Source: Streptomyces sp. NBC_01445
GTDB taxonomy: Bacteria > Actinomycetota > Actinomycetes > Streptomycetales > Streptomycetaceae
Direction: 5' to 3'
NCBI RefSeq assembly: GCF_035918235.1
Contig: NZ_CP109485.1
Coordinates: forward strand, 7,479,001 to 7,543,000
Length of the DNA: 64,000 nucleotides
The notes under the pieces: generated by a model
What the model was told of the DNA's origin: nothing
Databases searched by the model: none
The model's input: only the letters and a program-made list of their open reading frames with translations
Program-made: the position numbers and the translations under genes
Shown here: positions 11,541-22,740 of the stretch, in pieces
Layout: the number at the start of each line of letters is the position of its first letter
How positions within the stretch are numbered: position 1 is the first letter of the stretch

Positions 11541-11876
11541 GTGGCAAGTGGCAACGCGATCCGAGGAAGTCGGGTCGGGGCGGGGCCGATGGGCGAGGCC
11601 GAGCGCGGCGAGTCCGCGCCGCGTCTGCGCATCTCCTTCTGGTGCTCCAACGGGCACGAGACGCAGCCGAGCTTCGCCTCCGACGCGCAGGTGCCGGAGA
11701 CTTGGGACTGTCCGCGCTGCGGCTTCCCTGCCGGGCAGGACCGGGACAACCCGCCGGACCCGCCGCGCACCGAGCCCTACAAGACGCACCTCGCGTACGT
11801 CCGCGAGCGGCGCAGTGACGCGGACGGCGAGGCGATCCTCGCGGAGGCGCTCGCCAAACTGCGGGGCGAGATCTAG
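11541..11876 (+). CDS. RbpA-family RNA polymerase-binding protein
   Basis: The 111-residue protein belongs to the actinobacterial RbpA family, which binds RNA polymerase holoenzyme and stabilises open complexes at promoters of the principal sigma factors. It has the zinc-site pattern C-x3-H (CSNGH near residue 35) with C-x2-C (CPRCG near 57). The basic start [10 protein letters not shown] resembles the RbpA N-terminal tail, and the C-terminal helix is [20 protein letters not shown] (about 85-104). Streptomyces usually have two members; from its short length and divergence from the 124-residue RbpA as I remember it, this may be the second one. The start GTG follows CAGGGAGTTACGACC. Confidence 0.82.
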   Translation: MASGNAIRGSRVGAGPMGEAERGESAPRLRISFWCSNGHETQPSFASDAQVPETWDCPRCGFPAGQDRDNPPDPPRTEPYKTHLAYVRERRSDADGEAILAEALAKLRGEI

Positions 11877-11886
11877 GACTTCAGCA

Positions 11887-11914
11887 CCGGCCGGACACCC
11901 AAGTGTCCGGCCGG
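11887..11914 (+). terminator. Terminator after the RbpA-family gene
   Basis: CCGGCCGGACAC (11887-11898) and GTGTCCGGCCGG (11903-11914) form a perfect 12-bp stem with a CCAA loop, ten bases after the stop codon. Confidence 0.85.
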
Positions 11915-12030
11915 ACTCGTTCGGCCGTAGCGGTCCGGACAGATGCCGTATACCGGGCCCTGATCAATTAAGTTGGTCAAGCAGCGGGGCAAGGTACGTA
12001 CGCGGGTACGAGAGAAGGCTGAAGTCCGAG

Positions 12031-13683
12031 ATGAACGCAGAAAGCCGTACCAGGCTCAATCAGATGCCCGAGTGGACGGCGCTCGCCAAGCACCGGGAAG
12101 AACTCGGGGACGTGCAGCTGCGTGAGCTGTTCGCCGCCGATCCGGCGCGCGGCTCCGACTACACGCTCCAGGTCGGCGATCTGCACGTCGACTACTCCAA
12201 GCACCTGGTCACGGACGAGACGCTGCGCCTGCTGCGCGAGCTCGCCGCCGCGACCGATGTGTTCGGGCTGCGGGACGCCATGTTCCGCGGCGAGAAGATC
12301 AACACGACGGAGGACCGGGCAGTGCTGCACACGGCGCTGCGGGCCCCGCGTGACGCGGTGATCGAGGTCGACGGCGTCGATGTCGTCCCGCAGGTGCACG
12401 CCGTGCTGGACAAGATGGCCGCCTTCGCGGACAGGGTCCGTTCGGGCCAGTGGACGGGCCACACCGGCAAGCGCATCAAGAACGTCGTGAACATCGGCAT
12501 CGGCGGTTCCGACCTGGGCCCGGCGATGGCGTACGAGGTGCTCCGCTCCTTCACGGACCGGGACCTGACGGTCCGATTCGTGTCGAACGTGGACGGTGCG
12601 GACCTGCACGAGGCCGTGCGGGATCTCGACCCGGCCGAGACGCTGTTCGTCATCGCGTCGAAGACGTTCACGACGATCGAGACGATCACCAACGCGACCT
12701 CCGCGCGCAACTGGCTCCTCACCGGTCTGAGGGCCGGCCAGGAGGCCGTGGCCAAACACTTCGTGGCCCTGTCGACGAACGCCGAGAAGGTGGCCGACTT
12801 CGGCATCGACACGGCCAACATGTTCGAGTTCTGGGACTGGGTCGGCGGCCGCTACTCGTACGACTCCGCCATCGGTCTCTCGCTGATGATCGCGATCGGT
12901 CCGGACGCCTTCCGCGAGATGCTCGACGGGTTCCACCTCGTCGACGAGCACTTCCGCACCGCCCCCGCCGAGTCCAACGTTCCCCTTCTGATGGGCCTGT
13001 TGGGCATCTGGTACGGCAACTTCCACGACGCGCAGTCGCACGCGGTGCTCCCGTACTCGCACTACCTCTCCAGGTTCACGGCGTACCTCCAGCAGCTCGA
13101 CATGGAGTCGAACGGCAAGTCGGTGACGCGGGACGGCACGGAGGTCGACTGGCAGACGGGCCCCGTCGTCTGGGGCACCCCCGGCACCAACGGGCAGCAC
13201 GCCTACTACCAACTGATCCACCAGGGAACGAAGCTGATCCCGGCGGACTTCATCGGGTTCGCCGAGCCCGTGGCGGACCTGCTGCCGGGACTCGTCGCGC
13301 AGCACGACCTGCTCATGGCCAATTTCTTCGCGCAGACGCAGGCTCTCGCCTTCGGCAAGACCCCGGCCGAGGTCCGTGCCGAGGGGGTGCCCGAGGAGCT
13401 CGTGCCGCACAAGACGTTCCGGGGCAACCACCCGACGACGACGCTCCTGGCGAAGCGGCTCACCCCGTTCGTCCTCGGCCAGCTCATCGCGCTCTACGAG
13501 CACAAGGTGTTCGTCCAGGGCGCCGTGTGGAACATCGACTCCTTCGACCAGTGGGGCGTCGAGCTCGGCAAGGTCCTCGCCAAGCGCATCGAGCCCGCCC
13601 TCACGGAGGGCGCCGACGTGCCGGGACTCGACCCGTCCACCAAGGCGCTGGTGGCCAAGTACCGCGAACTGCGCGGCCGTTAG
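12031..13683 (+). CDS. pgi: Glucose-6-phosphate isomerase
   Basis: This isomerase interconverts glucose 6-phosphate and fructose 6-phosphate, joining glycolysis to the pentose phosphate operon on the opposite strand just downstream. Visible motifs are [11 protein letters not shown] near residue 155, the sugar-phosphate site [10 protein letters not shown] near 210 and the catalytic block [20 protein letters not shown], which starts near 380. With ATG 12031 it has 550 residues; the longer open frame upstream runs through the preceding gene and terminator and is not coding. Confidence 0.96.
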   Translation: MNAESRTRLNQMPEWTALAKHREELGDVQLRELFAADPARGSDYTLQVGDLHVDYSKHLVTDETLRLLRELAAATDVFGLRDAMFRGEKINTTEDRAVLHTALRAPRDAVIEVDGVDVVPQVHAVLDKMAAFADRVRSGQWTGHTGKRIKNVVNIGIGGSDLGPAMAYEVLRSFTDRDLTVRFVSNVDGADLHEAVRDLDPAETLFVIASKTFTTIETITNATSARNWLLTGLRAGQEAVAKHFVALSTNAEKVADFGIDTANMFEFWDWVGGRYSYDSAIGLSLMIAIGPDAFREMLDGFHLVDEHFRTAPAESNVPLLMGLLGIWYGNFHDAQSHAVLPYSHYLSRFTAYLQQLDMESNGKSVTRDGTEVDWQTGPVVWGTPGTNGQHAYYQLIHQGTKLIPADFIGFAEPVADLLPGLVAQHDLLMANFFAQTQALAFGKTPAEVRAEGVPEELVPHKTFRGNHPTTTLLAKRLTPFVLGQLIALYEHKVFVQGAVWNIDSFDQWGVELGKVLAKRIEPALTEGADVPGLDPSTKALVAKYRELRGR

Positions 13684-13690
13684 ATCGCTG

Positions 13691-13719
13691 GGCGGCGCAT
13701 CTAATTCGGATGCGCCGCC
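13691..13719 (+). terminator. pgi terminator
   Basis: GGCGGCGCAT (13691-13700) and ATGCGCCGCC (13710-13719) form a perfect 10-bp stem seven bases after the pgi stop. Confidence 0.8.
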
Positions 13720-13770
13720 GTCTGTGGCGGGTGACACTGCTCCGGTCGCGTCACCTGCCGGGAGGACCCC

Positions 13771-14250
13771 ATGGACCAGCTCATGTCCGCGCTCGCCGAC
13801 CCCGAACGACTGAAGCTCTACGCGCGGATCGTGCTGGACGAGCTGGCTCCCCGCGACGAGGACTCCCCGGCCGTCCGCAAGCACCTGGGGCGCCTCGTCT
13901 CCACCGGGCTCGTCGAGCGACAGCCGGACGGAACGCTGCGCGCGGACCCCTCCGTGTTCCGCCGCGAGCGCCCGGCGGAGATCCATCCCGCCGTGCCGCG
14001 CCGCCTCACGGGGTTCTTCGCGCGCGGACGCCTCACCTCGATCCCGGTCCGCGCCACCGTGCGCCACGAACTCCTCGTCCACCTCACGGGCACGCTCTTC
14101 GAGACCGAGCGCACCTACACCGAGGGCGAGGTCAACGAGGCGTTCCGCACCGTCCACGAGGACACCTCGGCGCTGCGCAGATACTGCGTGAACGACGGGC
14201 TGCTCGTACGGGAGCGCGACGGCAGCAGCTATCGCAGGGCGCACGCGTAG
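13771..14250 (+). CDS. DUF2087-containing putative DNA-binding regulator
   Basis: The 159-residue protein has two parts. The N-terminal 60 residues look like an ArsR-type winged helix (LMSALADPERLKLYARIVLDE as far as LKLYARI, then VRKHLGRLVSTGLVER). The C-terminal part (about 70-155) matches DUF2087, with the helix set EVNEAFRTVHEDTSALRRYC that resembles a second winged helix. This arrangement suggests a transcription factor, but no target is known to me. ATG 13771 has GGAGG seven bases upstream. It lies between the pgi terminator and a convergent terminator shared with pgl, so it is probably monocistronic. Confidence 0.75.
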   Translation: MDQLMSALADPERLKLYARIVLDELAPRDEDSPAVRKHLGRLVSTGLVERQPDGTLRADPSVFRRERPAEIHPAVPRRLTGFFARGRLTSIPVRATVRHELLVHLTGTLFETERTYTEGEVNEAFRTVHEDTSALRRYCVNDGLLVRERDGSSYRRAHA

Positions 14251-14251
14251 A

Positions 14252-14283
14252 GGCCCCGCACCTGCCAACTTCGGTGCGGGGCC
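14252..14283. terminator. Bidirectional terminator between DUF2087 gene and pgl
   Basis: GGCCCCGCACC (14252-14262) pairs perfectly with GGTGCGGGGCC (14273-14283), directly after the plus-strand stop and 32 bases from the end of the convergent pgl gene. Confidence 0.8.
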
Positions 14284-14314
14284 CCTGCGTTCGTGTCTTC
14301 GCGCGTGGCGAGCC

Positions 14315-15097
14315 TCAGGCGACGTGCGGCGGATACAGCTCGGGCGGCAGCTGTGAGGCCGCCGCCGAGTCGAGCAGCCACAGCGTGCGCGAGCGGCCGT
14401 ACGCGCCCGCGGCCGGCGCCTGGATCTCGCCCGCGCCGGACAGCGCGATGGCCGCGGCCTCCGCCTTGTCCTCACCCGCCGCGAGCAGCCACACCTCGCG
14501 CGCGGCCCGGATCGCCGGGAGCGTGAGCGAGATGCGGTTGGGCGGCGGCTTGGGCGCACCGTGCACACCGACGACGGTGCGCTCGGTCTCCCGGACCGCC
14601 GGCAGCTCGGGGAAGAGCGACGCGACATGCGTGTCCGGGCCGACTCCCAGCATCAGGACGTCGAACGTCGGCACCGGACCGTGGTCCTCCGGCCCCGCTG
14701 CGGCGGCCAGTTCGGCGGCGTAGACCTGCGCGGCGGCGTCCACCTCGTACGGGCCGTCGGAAGCCGGCATCGGGTGGACCCGGTCCGGGTTCAGCGGCAC
14801 CGAGTCGAGGAGCGCCTCGCGGGCCTGCGTGTAGTTCCGCTCGGGGTCGCCGTCCGGCAGGAACCGCTCGTCGCCCCACCACAGGTCGAGGCGCGTCCAG
14901 TCGACCGCGTCCCGGGCGGGAGCGGTCGCGAGGGCGGCCAGGAGTCCGTTGCCGTTGCGCCCGCCCGTCAGGACGACGGACGCGTAGCCGCGGGCGGCCT
15001 GGGCGTCCACGATCTTCGTGATGAGCCGGGCCGCGGCGGCCTGCGCCATCAGCTCCTTGTCGCGGTGCACCACCAACTGGGGCGCCGTGGTCATCAC
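14315..15097 (-). CDS. pgl: 6-phosphogluconolactonase
   Basis: This lactonase hydrolyses 6-phosphogluconolactone, the second step of the oxidative pentose phosphate pathway. It belongs to the DevB/glucosamine-6-phosphate isomerase-like family, with VVLTGGRNGNGLLAAL near residue 40, WWGDERFLPDGDPERN near 73 and MLGVGPDTHVASLFP near 152. It has 260 residues and overlaps the opcA stop by four bases (ATGA). It is the last gene of the tkt-tal-zwf-opcA-pgl operon. Confidence 0.94.
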   Translation of the reverse strand: MMTTAPQLVVHRDKELMAQAAAARLITKIVDAQAARGYASVVLTGGRNGNGLLAALATAPARDAVDWTRLDLWWGDERFLPDGDPERNYTQAREALLDSVPLNPDRVHPMPASDGPYEVDAAAQVYAAELAAAAGPEDHGPVPTFDVLMLGVGPDTHVASLFPELPAVRETERTVVGVHGAPKPPPNRISLTLPAIRAAREVWLLAAGEDKAEAAAIALSGAGEIQAPAAGAYGRSRTLWLLDSAAASQLPPELYPPHVA

Positions 15098-16164
15098 TTG
15101 GCGGCCGCCTTCGAAGCGGACTTCTTGGCGGCGGACTTGGCAGGCGCCTTCTTGGCCGCCGTCTTCTTCGCGGGAGCGGAAGCGGCCGCAGGAGCGTCCG
15201 CGTCGGCCGCGGGCCCCTGTCCGTCCGGCGCCGCCGCCGGTTCACCCAGCCGGTGCACGCCGTACTTCAGCGCGGCGGCGTACGTGTCGTCCGGGTCGAG
15301 GCGGCGCAGCTCCTCCGCGATCAGCTCGGACGTCTCGCGGCGTTTGAGCGCCACCGCGCGGTCCGGCTGACCCTGGATCGACAGTGTGGCCAGCGAACCG
15401 TCCGGACGGTCGAGCACGATGGCGCCGCAGTCCGTCTCCATGCGTACGGCCGTCAGGCCGGGGCCCGACGACACCGACCGCTCGACCGGCACGTCGAGCC
15501 GGTCCGCGAGCCACATGGCGAGCAGCTCGCAGCTCGGGTTGAACTCCTCGCCCTCCACCTCCACCGAGTTGACCTTGCAGGCCACCTGGTCGAGAGCGGC
15601 GGCGAGCATGGAGCGCCACGGCGTGATCCGGGTCCACGACAGGTCCGTGTCACCGGGCGTGTAGGCGCCGGCGCGGGCCTCCAGCTCGTCGTTGGGCTGC
15701 TCCGCCGCGTACGTGTCCGTCACGCGGCGCTGGGCGAGCGCCCCCAGCGGGTCCTTGGCCGGGTCGAGCGGCGCGTTCACCGGCCACCAGGCCACGACCG
15801 GGGCGTCCGGCAGGAGCAGCGGCAGGACGACCGACTGGGCGTGGTTGATGACCTCGCCGTACAGCCGCAGGACGACCGTCTCGCCGGTCCCCGCCTCCGC
15901 GCCGACGCGCACCTCGGCGTCGAGCCTCGACGTCGTACGGTCGCGCGGCGAACGGGAGACGCGCTTGATGACCACGAGGGTCCGCGAGGGGTGCTCGCGG
16001 GACGCCTCGTTCGCGGCCCTCAGCGCGTCGTAGGCGTTCTCCTCGTCGGTCACGATGACGAGGGTGAGCACCATGCCGACCGCGGGGGTGCCGATGGAGC
16101 GACGGCCCTCCATGAGCGCTTTGTTGATCTTGCTGGACGTGGTGTCCGTGAGGTCGATCTTCAT
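15094..16164 (-). CDS. opcA: Glucose-6-phosphate dehydrogenase assembly protein OpcA
   Basis: OpcA helps assemble active glucose-6-phosphate dehydrogenase in cyanobacteria and actinobacteria and is nearly always encoded after zwf, as here. Start ATG 16164 overlaps the zwf stop, giving 356 residues. The sequence shows TLVIVTDEENAYDALRAANE near 33 and VVLPLLLPDAPVVAWWP near 118, both typical. The last 40 residues are an unusual Ala/Lys/Pro-rich tail (about 317-356) resembling histone H1 tails, which might bind nucleic acid or simply be disordered. The open frame extends far upstream in another reading of zwf and is not coding there. Confidence 0.93.
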   Translation of the reverse strand: MKIDLTDTTSSKINKALMEGRRSIGTPAVGMVLTLVIVTDEENAYDALRAANEASREHPSRTLVVIKRVSRSPRDRTTSRLDAEVRVGAEAGTGETVVLRLYGEVINHAQSVVLPLLLPDAPVVAWWPVNAPLDPAKDPLGALAQRRVTDTYAAEQPNDELEARAGAYTPGDTDLSWTRITPWRSMLAAALDQVACKVNSVEVEGEEFNPSCELLAMWLADRLDVPVERSVSSGPGLTAVRMETDCGAIVLDRPDGSLATLSIQGQPDRAVALKRRETSELIAEELRRLDPDDTYAAALKYGVHRLGEPAAAPDGQGPAADADAPAAASAPAKKTAAKKAPAKSAAKKSASKAAAK

Positions 16165-17693
16165 GGCCGGCGCCAGCTCCGTCCGTCTCGTGCGAGCATC
16201 TCGTCCGCCTCGGCGGGCCCCCACGTGCCGGCCGGGTACTGGGCCGGCTTGCCGTGCTTGTCCCAGTACTTCTCGATCGGGTCGAGGATGTTCCAGGACA
16301 GCTCGACCTCCTCCGTGCGAGGGAAGAGGTTCGAGTCGCCGAGCAGGACGTCCAGGATCAGTCGCTCGTACGCCTCCGGGCTCGACTCCGTGAACGACTC
16401 GCCGTACGCGAAGTCCATCGACACGTCCCGGATCTCCATGGAGGTGCCGGGCACCTTGGAGCCGAAGCGGACCGTGATGCCCTCGTCCGGCTGGACGCGG
16501 ATGACGATCGCGTTCTGGCCGAGTTCCTCCGTCGCCGTGTGGTCGAAGGGGGAGTGGGGCGCGCGCTGGAAGACGACGGCGATCTCGGTGACGCGGCGGC
16601 CGAGGCGCTTGCCGGTGCGCAGGTAGAAGGGGACGCCCGCCCAGCGGCGGTTGTCGACCGACAGCTTGATGGCCGCGTAGGTGTCGGTCTTCGACTTGGG
16701 GTCGATGCCGTCTTCCTGGAGGTAGCCGACGGCCTTCTCGCCGCCCTGCCACCCGGCCGCGTACTGGCCGCGGACCGTGTGGTCGCCGAGCTCCTTGGGC
16801 AGCCGGACCGCGCCGAGCACCTTGGCCTTCTCGGCGACGAGCGCGTCCGCGTCGAAGGAGGCGGGCTCCTCCATGGCGGTGAGGGCCATGAGCTGAAGGA
16901 GGTGGTTCTGGATGACGTCGCGGGCGGCGCCGATGCCGTCGTAGTAGCCGGCGCGGCCGCCGATGCCGATGTCCTCGGCCATCGTGATCTGCACGTGGTC
17001 GACGTACGACCGGTTCCAGATCGGCTCGAAGAGGGTGTTGGCGAAGCGCAGGGCCAGGATGTTCTGGACGGTCTCCTTGCCGAGGTAGTGGTCGATCCGG
17101 AACACCTGGTCCGGGGCGAACACCTCGTGCACGATCGCGTTCAGTTCCTTGGCCGACTCGAGGTCGTGGCCGAACGGCTTCTCGATGACCGCGCGGCGCC
17201 ACGAACCCTCGGGCGCGTCCGCGAGGCCGTGCTTCTTCAGCTGCTGCACGACCTGCGGGAAGAACTTGGGGGGCACGGAGAGGTAGAAGGCGAAGTTGCC
17301 GCCCGTCCCCTGCGCCTTGTCGAGCTCGTGCATCGTCGTCTTCAGGCGCTCGAAGGCGTCGTCGTCGTCGAAGTTGCCCTGGACGAAGCGCATGCCCTGG
17401 ACGAGCTGCTGCCAGACCTCCTCGCGGAACGGCGTACGCGCGTGTTCCTTGACCGCGTCGTGCACCTCCTGCGCGAAGTCCTCGTCCTCCCATTCGCGTC
17501 GGGCGAAGCCGATCAGCGAGAAGCCCGGCGGAAGCAGGCCCCGGTTGGCGAGGTCATAAACGGCGGGCATCAGCTTTTTACGGGACAAATCGCCCGTGAC
17601 ACCGAAGATGACCAGGCCCGACGGCCCCGCGATACGCGGGAGCCGTCGGTCTGCGGTGTCACGGAGCGGGTTCGCTCCATGAACTGGGGTCAA
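16161..17693 (-). CDS. zwf: Glucose-6-phosphate 1-dehydrogenase
   Basis: Zwf oxidises glucose 6-phosphate to 6-phosphogluconolactone and makes NADPH. The coenzyme-binding GVTGDLSRKK is near residue 31 and the substrate site RIDHYLGKE near 199. I chose TTG at 17693 as start. It lies four bases after the tal stop, has GGAGG about nine bases upstream, and gives 510 residues beginning just before the conserved NPLRDTADRRLPRIAGPSG. An earlier start would run inside tal. The stop overlaps opcA by ATGA. Confidence 0.95.
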   Translation of the reverse strand: MTPVHGANPLRDTADRRLPRIAGPSGLVIFGVTGDLSRKKLMPAVYDLANRGLLPPGFSLIGFARREWEDEDFAQEVHDAVKEHARTPFREEVWQQLVQGMRFVQGNFDDDDAFERLKTTMHELDKAQGTGGNFAFYLSVPPKFFPQVVQQLKKHGLADAPEGSWRRAVIEKPFGHDLESAKELNAIVHEVFAPDQVFRIDHYLGKETVQNILALRFANTLFEPIWNRSYVDHVQITMAEDIGIGGRAGYYDGIGAARDVIQNHLLQLMALTAMEEPASFDADALVAEKAKVLGAVRLPKELGDHTVRGQYAAGWQGGEKAVGYLQEDGIDPKSKTDTYAAIKLSVDNRRWAGVPFYLRTGKRLGRRVTEIAVVFQRAPHSPFDHTATEELGQNAIVIRVQPDEGITVRFGSKVPGTSMEIRDVSMDFAYGESFTESSPEAYERLILDVLLGDSNLFPRTEEVELSWNILDPIEKYWDKHGKPAQYPAGTWGPAEADEMLARDGRSWRRP

Positions 17694-17697
17694 GATC

Positions 17698-18816
17698 TCA
17701 GCCCTCCGAAGGGGCGAGGCGCTGGAGCTCCGCCTCGGTCGACTTGAGCAGGTCGTTCCAGGACGCCTCGAACTTGTCGACGCCCTCGTCCTCGAGCACC
17801 TGCACGACGTCGTCGTACGAGATGCCGAGCTTCTCGACAGCCGCGATCTCCGTGCGGGACTGGTCGTACGTCCCGGCGATCGTGTTGCCGGTGACCTCAC
17901 CGTGGTCGGCGGTCGCGTCGAGCGTGGCCTCCGGCATGGTGTTGACGGTGCCGGGCGCGACCAGGTCCACGACGTACAGGGTGTCCTTGTACGCCGGGTC
18001 CTTCACGCCGGTCGACGCCCACAGGGGGCGCTGCTTGTTGGCCTGCGCCTTGTCGAGCGCGGCCCAGCGGTCCGAAGAGAAGACCTCCTCGAACGCCTCG
18101 TACGCGAGGCGGGCGTTGGCCAGCGCGGCCTTGCCCTTGAGCGCCTTGGCCTCGTCGGTGCCGAGGGCGTCCAGGCGCTTGTCGATCTCCGAGTCCACGC
18201 GGGACACGAAGAAGGACGCCACCGAGTGGATCTTGGAGAGGTCCAGGCCCGCGGCCTTCGCCTTCTCCAGACCCGCGAGGTACGCGTCCATGACCTCGCG
18301 GTAGCGCTCCAGCGAGAAGATCAGCGTCACGTTCACGCTGATGCCCTTGCCGATGACCTCGGTGATCGCGGGCAGGCCCGCCTTCGTCGCCGGGATCTTG
18401 ATGAGCGTGTTGGGGCGGTCCACCAGCCAGGCCAGCTGCTTGGCCTCGGCGACGGTGGCCGTCGTGTTGTGGGCGAGGCGCGGGTCGACCTCGATCGACA
18501 CGCGGCCGTCCTGGCCCGCCGTCGCCTCGAAGACCGGACGCAGGATGTCGGCGGCGTCACGGACGTCCGCCGTCGTGATCATGCGGATGGCCTCTTCGAC
18601 GGTGACCTTGCGGGCGGCGAGGTCGGCGAGCTGCTGCTCGTAGCCGTCACCGTGCGAGATCGCCTTCTGGAAGATCGACGGGTTGGTCGTGACGCCCACG
18701 ACGTGCTGCTGGTCGATCAGCTCGGCAAGGTTGCCGGACGTGATCCGCTTGCGCGACAGGTCGTCCAGCCAGATCGCGACGCCCTCTTCCGAGAGGCGCT
18801 TCAGTGCGTCTGTCAT
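17698..18816 (-). CDS. tal: Transaldolase
   Basis: Transaldolase transfers a dihydroxyacetone unit between sugar phosphates in the non-oxidative pentose phosphate pathway. The 372-residue protein has [13 protein letters not shown] near residue 42, the Schiff-base lysine region [11 protein letters not shown] near 140 and [14 protein letters not shown] near 195. It belongs to the actinobacterial/cyanobacterial long type. ATG 18816 is preceded by AGGAGATGC on the coding strand. It lies 34 bases after tkt and four bases before zwf. Confidence 0.95.
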   Translation of the reverse strand: MTDALKRLSEEGVAIWLDDLSRKRITSGNLAELIDQQHVVGVTTNPSIFQKAISHGDGYEQQLADLAARKVTVEEAIRMITTADVRDAADILRPVFEATAGQDGRVSIEVDPRLAHNTTATVAEAKQLAWLVDRPNTLIKIPATKAGLPAITEVIGKGISVNVTLIFSLERYREVMDAYLAGLEKAKAAGLDLSKIHSVASFFVSRVDSEIDKRLDALGTDEAKALKGKAALANARLAYEAFEEVFSSDRWAALDKAQANKQRPLWASTGVKDPAYKDTLYVVDLVAPGTVNTMPEATLDATADHGEVTGNTIAGTYDQSRTEIAAVEKLGISYDDVVQVLEDEGVDKFEASWNDLLKSTEAELQRLAPSEG

Positions 18817-18850
18817 GGAAAATGCATCTCCTACGTGTCGTATATGAGCG

Positions 18851-20938
<2,088 letters not shown>

Positions 20939-21250
20939 CCTGGGTCAGGGCTCCTCTCCACATGTCGAATGCCGGTGATGATGGGCTCACCGACTGTTGT
21001 CGAGCCTACCCCTGCGAGTACGCGCATTTTTTCGACTCAATCCAGACTGCCGGGCCGTGCCGGAATCCGCCTCCTGACGGGCATCCGCGCCGCTCGACAA
21101 GTGAATGTTCGACTGCTCATCTGGGGTGCTCCGAAACACGAACCGACCCCCACGAAGAGCCAGGTATAGGCAACGTCTACAGTGGCGTGGTACGCGCGAG
21201 CCTTTACCGGGACTTCACATCCGGGGGCTTGCTGGGAGTCTCTGTCAGGG
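20939..21250. other. Intergenic region between divergent tkt and ctaB
   Basis: This 312-bp stretch contains no convincing gene. It must hold the divergent promoters of the pentose phosphate operon and ctaB. Part of it (about 21015-21130) is less GC-rich than the neighbours. I could not assign specific -35/-10 boxes or a regulator site with confidence. Confidence 0.6.
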
Positions 21251-22204
21251 GTGTGCGTGACGGCCGTCGAATCCCGTCCAGCGGGGCAACTCGGGACGAG
21301 CATCAGCCCGAGCCAACGGCCGCTCGGGGCCCGGTTCAAGGCATTCGTGGCGCTGACCAAGCCACGGATCATCGAACTGCTGCTGATCACCACGGTTCCG
21401 GTCATGTTCCTCGCGCAGCAGGGTGTGCCCGACCTGAAGCTGGTGTTCCTCACCTGCCTCGGCGGCTACCTCTCCGCGGGCGGTGCCAACGCGCTGAACA
21501 TGTACATCGACCGTGACATCGACGCGCTCATGGAGCGCACGTCGCAGCGGCCACTGGTCACCGGAATGGTCAGCCCCCGGGAGTGCCTCGCCTTCGGCAT
21601 CTCCCTCGCGGTCATCTCCACGCTGCTGTTCGGGCTGGCCGTCAACTGGCTCTCCGCCTGGCTCTCGCTCGGCGCTCTCCTCTTCTATGTGGTCGTCTAC
21701 ACGATGATCCTGAAGCGCCGCACCTCGCAGAACATCGTCTGGGGCGGCATCGCCGGCTGCCTGCCGGTCCTCATCGGCTGGTCCGCGGTCACGAACTCGA
21801 TGTCGTGGGCCCCGGTCATCCTCTTCCTCGTCATGTTCTTCTGGACGCCGCCGCACTACTGGCCGCTGTCCATGAAGGTCAAGGACGACTACGCGCGCGT
21901 GGGCGTGCCGATGCTGCCCGTCGTCGCCTCGAACAAGGTGGTCGCGAAGCAGATCGTCATCTACAGCTGGGTGATGGTCGCCGTCTCCCTGCTCCTGACG
22001 CCGCTCGGCTACACCGGCTGGTTCTACACGGCGGTCGCCCTTCTGGCCGGCGGGTTCTGGCTGTGGGAGGCGCACGGGCTGCAGAACCGCGCCAACGCCG
22101 AGGTGTCGGGCGCGAAGCTCAAGGAGATGCGCCTCTTCCACTGGTCGATCACCTACGTCTCGATCCTCTTCGTGGCGGTCGCGGTGGACCCCTTCCTGCG
22201 CTGA
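21251..22204 (+). CDS. ctaB: Protoheme IX farnesyltransferase (heme O synthase)
   Basis: CtaB adds a farnesyl chain to heme B to make heme O for aa3-type oxidase. It is a UbiA-fold membrane protein with about eight helices. The prenyl-diphosphate binding motifs are [20 protein letters not shown] near residue 80 and [12 protein letters not shown] near 212. GTG 21251 gives 317 residues beginning with [11 protein letters not shown] after the first residue; GTG 21257 is two codons later, has AGGGG closer to ideal spacing, and is a fair alternative. The open frame extends further upstream without a ribosome site. Confidence 0.94.
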   Translation: MCVTAVESRPAGQLGTSISPSQRPLGARFKAFVALTKPRIIELLLITTVPVMFLAQQGVPDLKLVFLTCLGGYLSAGGANALNMYIDRDIDALMERTSQRPLVTGMVSPRECLAFGISLAVISTLLFGLAVNWLSAWLSLGALLFYVVVYTMILKRRTSQNIVWGGIAGCLPVLIGWSAVTNSMSWAPVILFLVMFFWTPPHYWPLSMKVKDDYARVGVPMLPVVASNKVVAKQIVIYSWVMVAVSLLLTPLGYTGWFYTAVALLAGGFWLWEAHGLQNRANAEVSGAKLKEMRLFHWSITYVSILFVAVAVDPFLR

Positions 22205-22222
22205 CCCACCCAGGAATTTCCC

Positions 22223-22264
22223 GACGGGAGGGGGGAGTGGCCAAGGCCACGCCCCCCTCCCGTC
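22223..22264 (+). terminator. ctaB terminator
   Basis: Arms 22223-22242 and 22245-22264 form a 20-bp stem with one mismatch, centred on an AA loop, 18 bases after the ctaB stop. Confidence 0.85.
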
Positions 22265-22298
22265 GCCAGTTGATCTACCTGTCAGTAGCATCCTGTCC

Positions 22299-22646
22299 AT
22301 GGCAGACACTCAAGCGGTTGACGACCCGAAGCAGACGGCGAAGGACGAGCGCAGGGCCGCCCGGCTCGCCCGGGAGATCGGGACGTTCGCCAAGCAGCAC
22401 GGCGGCGCCGAGGGACAGCTCGCGTACCTCGGGGAGCGCGGCACGCGCATCGCGCTCGTCGGCGAGGACGGCGGCTGGGGCAACCTCGTGGCGTCTTCCG
22501 ACGCCATCGCGCGCAAGGCCGTCGAGAAGGCCGGGATCACGATCCGCGAGGACTTCGACGGTGAGATGGCCGCCAAGGTGAAGACCGGACCGTACGAATG
22601 GACCCGCATGGCGGGCATCCAGGTCGGCGGCCCGAGCAACAAGTAG
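22299..22646 (+). CDS. Conserved hypothetical protein, 115 aa
   Basis: I do not recognise the function. The 115-residue protein is charged and soluble, with an N-terminal coiled-coil-prone segment (KQTAKDERRAARLAREIGTF, about 11-30). The compact remainder contains RIALVGEDGGWGNLVASSDA near 50 and ends in a short polar tail. There is no signal peptide or membrane segment. It is flanked by strong terminators on both sides, so it is transcribed alone. Codon use matches neighbouring genes. Confidence 0.7.
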   Translation: MADTQAVDDPKQTAKDERRAARLAREIGTFAKQHGGAEGQLAYLGERGTRIALVGEDGGWGNLVASSDAIARKAVEKAGITIREDFDGEMAAKVKTGPYEWTRMAGIQVGGPSNK

Positions 22647-22658
22647 CCGCCCGTCCAA

Positions 22659-22691
22659 TGCGTCAGGTGTACGAGACCAACACCTGACGCA
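22659..22691 (+). terminator. Terminator after the 115-aa gene
   Basis: TGCGTCAGGTGT (22659-22670, first T included) and ACACCTGACGCA (22680-22691) form a perfect 12-bp stem with a nine-base loop. Confidence 0.8.
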
Positions 22692-22740
22692 GGTTTCACC
22701 CGTTAGGACCGTAGAAGCACGTCCATCTACGGGAGCCCGG

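Noticed and set aside
11977..14628. An 883-codon minus-strand open frame opposite pgi
   Set aside because: It is antisense to pgi and the DUF2087 gene, without motif or ribosome site; typical of GC-rich shadows.
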